This document shows positions 24,369-64,000 of a stretch of DNA of 64,000 nucleotides, one piece after another. Position numbers and translations under genes: made by a program. Source of the DNA: Chiridota heheva (taxonomy: Eukaryota > Echinodermata > Holothuroidea > Apodida > Chiridotidae); assembly GCA_020152595.1 (NCBI GenBank), contig JAIGNY010003234.1, positions 253,001-317,000 on the forward strand, given 5' to 3'. How positions within the stretch are numbered: the stretch's first letter is position 1; each line of letters starts with the position of its first letter. Below the pieces are notes generated by a model, which saw only the letters and a program-made list of their open reading frames with translations, was not told the DNA's origin and did not search any database.

Positions 24369-24677
24369 CTATTCTAAGGATGTCATCTTTAACGCTAGTG
24401 TGGAACCCAGAGGGCGAATCCGTGCAATTTTGTAGGATTCGAGTTTTTTCTTCATGAAATTTGATTCATTTTTTTCAACCCAACAAAGTGGGAAGGCTTC
24501 ATTCATTCCTCCAGTAATGTCCTGGCCATCCCCGAAGTCGATGCATGGAAAGAAAATAATTTGACTTTTGGCATTTTGTAAGAAAAAGCGACTCAGTTGT
24601 GAATGCAGCTGTTCAAATTTATATTCTTTAATACATTCTTCATTTAGACAAAATGAGTACAGAAAATAATCGCCCAT
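24369..24677 (-). CDS. Hypothetical 102-aa ORF just past the FAM227-like 3' end
   Basis: ATG-to-stop frame starting MGDYFLYSFCLNEECIKEY and containing IIFFPCIDFGDGQDITGGMN. Amino-acid complexity is high and repeats are absent, which sets it apart from most frames here. The start context is weak (T at -3). It could be a single-exon gene, an exon of a downstream gene, or chance. No family recognised. Confidence 0.25.
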   Translation of the reverse strand: MGDYFLYSFCLNEECIKEYKFEQLHSQLSRFFLQNAKSQIIFFPCIDFGDGQDITGGMNEAFPLCWVEKNESNFMKKKLESYKIARIRPLGSTLALKMTSLE

Positions 24678-24722
24678 GGATCACAATTTTCACACAACTA
24701 TAATTATCGGAATTGTAAACAT

Positions 24723-24728
24723 TTTATT
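24723..24728 (-). terminator. Candidate poly(A) signal of the FAM227-like gene
   Basis: AATAAA on the minus strand, 170 nt after the stop codon. It would give a short 3' UTR of roughly 190 nt. Confidence 0.5.
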
Positions 24729-24896
24729 TATATTATTTAAATGTTCAGCTGTACATTCCTCGTACTGACATAACCAACCAAACATCTTTTAAATGAATTC
24801 CATATTATTTTGCATGACTGAAGATCTCTACACAATCAGTTTTTCACTCGTCAAATGTCACCAATATGAAGAGCCAATGGATTAATGTTGACAGCA

Positions 24897-61100
<36,204 letters not shown>

Positions 61101-61160
61101 CTTGTTTAAGTCGTCAAGGTGCTGTTTACGTCTAGTAACGATAAATTCCGCAAGAGGTTA

Positions 61161-61700
61161 AAAAGGTGCTGAAATATAGCCTAGGCTAAGAAGCCCATAA
61201 AAAACGTTTTACAGTTTTGAGTCAAGTAATGTATATGAAACAAAATTTTTGAATAAATACATATTTTGAATGTAATTTGATAACTAGAGTTAGAATTAAA
61301 ATGTGCAATATTTGTTTTAAGCTTGCTTTTCTTAAATTATTTCTGTGAAGACGTAGTTCAATGCTGGTTTTTTCTATTATTTTTTTATTAGGTCGCATAT
61401 AACGTTAACTTGGAATTACAACTCTGGAGATCACTCGGGGACGGACGTATACTTCCGCAAATATCAGCACGAAGTCAACATAATTGACAGGATGTCTCTT
61501 GCGTAAAACAAAGTCGCATTGAAGTCGCAAAGAAGATATAAGAATAGATATAAAACGGCGTGGAAGATAATTTGATATTGTGGGAGAAGGTGGGAGGGGG
61601 TGGGGGGGAATACGGGGATACGTAAAATTATTTGAAATTTTGTTAAAATGTTGCCACATGGAATCTCCCGAAAATTGAGAAAAAGTTCCCCAAAATGAAA
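61161..61700 (-). promoter_or_regulatory. Presumed promoter region of the FAM227-like gene
   Basis: Sequence directly upstream of coding exon 1. 61430-61530 is locally richer in CG dinucleotides than the surrounding AT-rich DNA. I see no TATA box at a convincing distance and no clear RFX X-box. Assigned by position only. Confidence 0.25.
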
Positions 61701-64000
61701 AAAAATTCCTTATTTAAAATTGAAAGAGATTTCATAGAAATTCAAAAAGATCTGAAGGGAAAATAAGATCGTTAGACCTGCAATATTGGGGTGGGGGTGG
61801 GGGGTATTTGGGTACCTAATAATATAATTATTGGGGCCTTTCCCTACCGCCTTCCTACAAGAATGCTAAAACTTGGATGTATGATATGTACCAAAAAAAT
61901 TAAGGGATCAGATTCGTATTACGGTAGCTCAATAATCACAGCAGATGCATTAAAAAGAAGGGGTTAACATTACCATGTGTACATGGCATTACTTCAGCAA
62001 ACTTTAAGCAATAGTAAAATCAAAATCATAAAATTTAAACCTGAAGGACACATTTTTAAAAAGTGGGTTAACTACCCCTGCACCCCGTGGTCACACCGCT
62101 GGACCTGACAATGAGTGTTTGCCATATTGGCAACCTACACAAGGGATTTAAAATAAACTGAAGACGTGGATCCGAATTCTCGGATTAATTTTGGAGAAAA
62201 TTTTCTTAATTTTCCACTCTTCCTTAGTTTTCAGAAATGTCCTTTCAAGCTGTCATTGTTTGCGAAATTTTGACAAAATGTCTAATTCAATTTGATCAAT
62301 TTCATTGTTTTATTTTGATCATTCTCCATAATTCTCCCACCTGGAATGAACGAATTCAACCACTGAGGAAGGTGAAATGTTTTTAAAGGGGAGTTTTACA
62401 ATATTCTCAATTTTTTATCTCAGTTAACTGAAAATTGATTACTTGTTTTCGTAGCGTTTCTTTCTAAAATCAAATCATGAGGAGCCAACTAAACTGCTAA
62501 ATGAACATGTCACCTGCTCTTGGTGACGTTTTGGGAAATATTGGAAGAAATTAAGCCGCAATTCATGGGTGTAATGGTCGACCAGTGCCCCCTCCACCCC
62601 TCCCTCCTCCTCACGCACACACCCCGCCCACACACCCGCCCTCAAAAAAAAAAAAAAAAATTATAAGGTAAAAAAAAAGTCCAGCAAATATGATATATGG
62701 TACAAAAATACAGTAAAGTAAAAAAGTCCAGAAAATATGATATGAGGTCCAGATATTTTCCCTCGGCAACCCTTCTTCTCCCAACAGTTGTGACTGACGA
62801 AAGAGAAGGCAGCTTAACATCTTTTATGTTAAAAATTGTCAAAGCCATAAATATAATTAATTGATTATCAAATGAATCATGTGTAGAAAACAGAAGATGG
62901 CATTCTTTTGTAATCTATCGAGTTATCGTTAATTTTGGACCAAAACTTTTACAGTTTGCTTCAAAAATCCATAATTTTGGACCAAACATTTTGCAATTTG
63001 GCCCCAAAATCTTTCATTTTGACCCAAAATATCTTCACTTTGAGTTAAAAAAAAAAATCTTCAGGCTTCCTTATTTTCCTTCCTTTTCGTGAAATTCCTC
63101 TTAAATTTCCAGGAAAATTTTCACTTTCCAGGAAAAAGATCAAACAAATTTTTATCAATTTTAGGCATTTTCCTCCAATTTTATGTTAATAATTAATTTG
63201 TGATCGAAATAAAACATGCATGCAACCGAGAAAAAGAAACCCTTTCCGGGAGGGGGTGGGAGGGGAAGGAGGTCCTAGCTTCCTATGCCTCTGGCCTCCC
63301 TAATCTGAAATTGGTCCTCAATTTTTTTTTTGGAAGAGAAAGGGGGAAGGGGGGGCTTAAGCTCCCTCAAAAACGAAATGCTAGACACACCCCTGCAGAA
63401 CAGTCTTTAACTGTTTAAATGGTCACAATAGCCATCATATTTTAAAGTTATGACCAATCAAAAGTTTGTACATTTTTCAGGATTTGCAAGCTGATGTATG
63501 AAAAGGAATACAGCTAAAGTTCTATATAGTATTCTTTATATTTCAGTTTCCCAGAGTTCAAAAGTTATCAATTTGCGTTTTACTGCTAAATCTGGGTCAA
63601 GGCCAAATGATATACAATTTCCTGTGACGATTAACTTCTTCCATTTAAAATGTTTGGAAGAGGAATCGACAAAAACTAAGTCAACGTGATAAATTTTTAA
63701 TTATCCCATTCTGAGGTCACAAAATCCATGTTTTAAAATGTAAAATGAACAAGTGGTAATCGATTTTGATAGGACATTTTGCTGTTTGTACAATTTGGCT
63801 TTTAGCTAATGTTGTTGCTACATGCTATAACCTATTCATGTACTTAAAATTTATTTGGAGCTTTCTGCTTGATCGACTTGACTCCACTGGGGACCCCACT
63901 TCCATGCAGTGCTTCCTCTTTAAGGAAATTCGAGAAATTATAATTTCGAAAAATCTGTAATGGTGTAATTTGAATAAAAGCTGACAAGTTATATTGCTCG
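61701..64000. other. Upstream flank without a recognised gene
   Basis: AT-rich sequence with G/C-rich homopolymer patches (61790-61812, 62590-62640, 63240-63360). 62085-62103 ends GGTCACACCGCTG and 63380-63398 has CTAGACACACCCCTGCAG, each like one hAT-type MITE end without its partner. 63421-63720 shares loose similarity with about 38.0-38.2 kb. Confidence 0.35.

Overview
This is AT-rich eukaryotic nuclear DNA. It has spliced genes, long introns, very dense tandem repeats, foldback (MITE-like) elements, LINE retrotransposons with (CAAA)n tails, and tRNA-derived SINE-like units. There are no operons, rRNA or CRISPR arrays. A FAM227-type (FWWh-domain) gene and U12-type introns point to a metazoan. 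The repeat style suggests a marine invertebrate such as an echinoderm, hemichordate or lophotrochozoan, but the species cannot be fixed from the sequence alone.

The main result is one nearly complete protein-coding gene on the minus strand. Its coding sequence starts at 61100 and stops at 24897. I reconstructed 13 coding exons whose phases all agree: 2,079 nt, 692 aa. The protein matches the FAM227 family, FAM227B-like more than A-like, with the FWW motif in exon 7. Two of its introns carry signatures of the minor (U12-dependent) spliceosome. Intron 1 (56448-60979) is GT-AG with a GTATCCTTA donor. Intron 10 (27289-38370) is AT-AC with a perfect ATATCCTTT donor, a TTCCTTAAT branch site and a CAC end. 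Intron 10 is about 11 kb and is swollen by two LINEs and several foldback elements.

Layout: 1-9.5 kb is intergenic or intronic DNA with four tandem arrays (17, 24, 23 and 26 bp units) and foldback elements. 9.56-9.67 kb is the last coding exon of an unidentified plus-strand gene. 10-24 kb is repeat-rich non-coding DNA with 20-bp and G-rich 23-bp minisatellites, about 285-bp dispersed monomer arrays, and hAT-like and TTAA-bounded MITEs. 24.9-61.1 kb is the FAM227-like gene; its introns hold seven-odd LINE copies, SINEs, foldback elements and a 34-bp array. 60.3-60.8 kb is a long (TA)n tract in intron 1. 61.2-64 kb is upstream flank with no gene seen.

Three repeat families (A, B and C) and one short hairpin all begin and end at TTAA. 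One of them appears to have given rise to the 26-bp satellite from its own terminus. Nested insertions give relative ages: family D arrays interrupt an A element, and a B element interrupts a D array. Most long open reading frames here are artefacts of minisatellites or shadows of LINEs.
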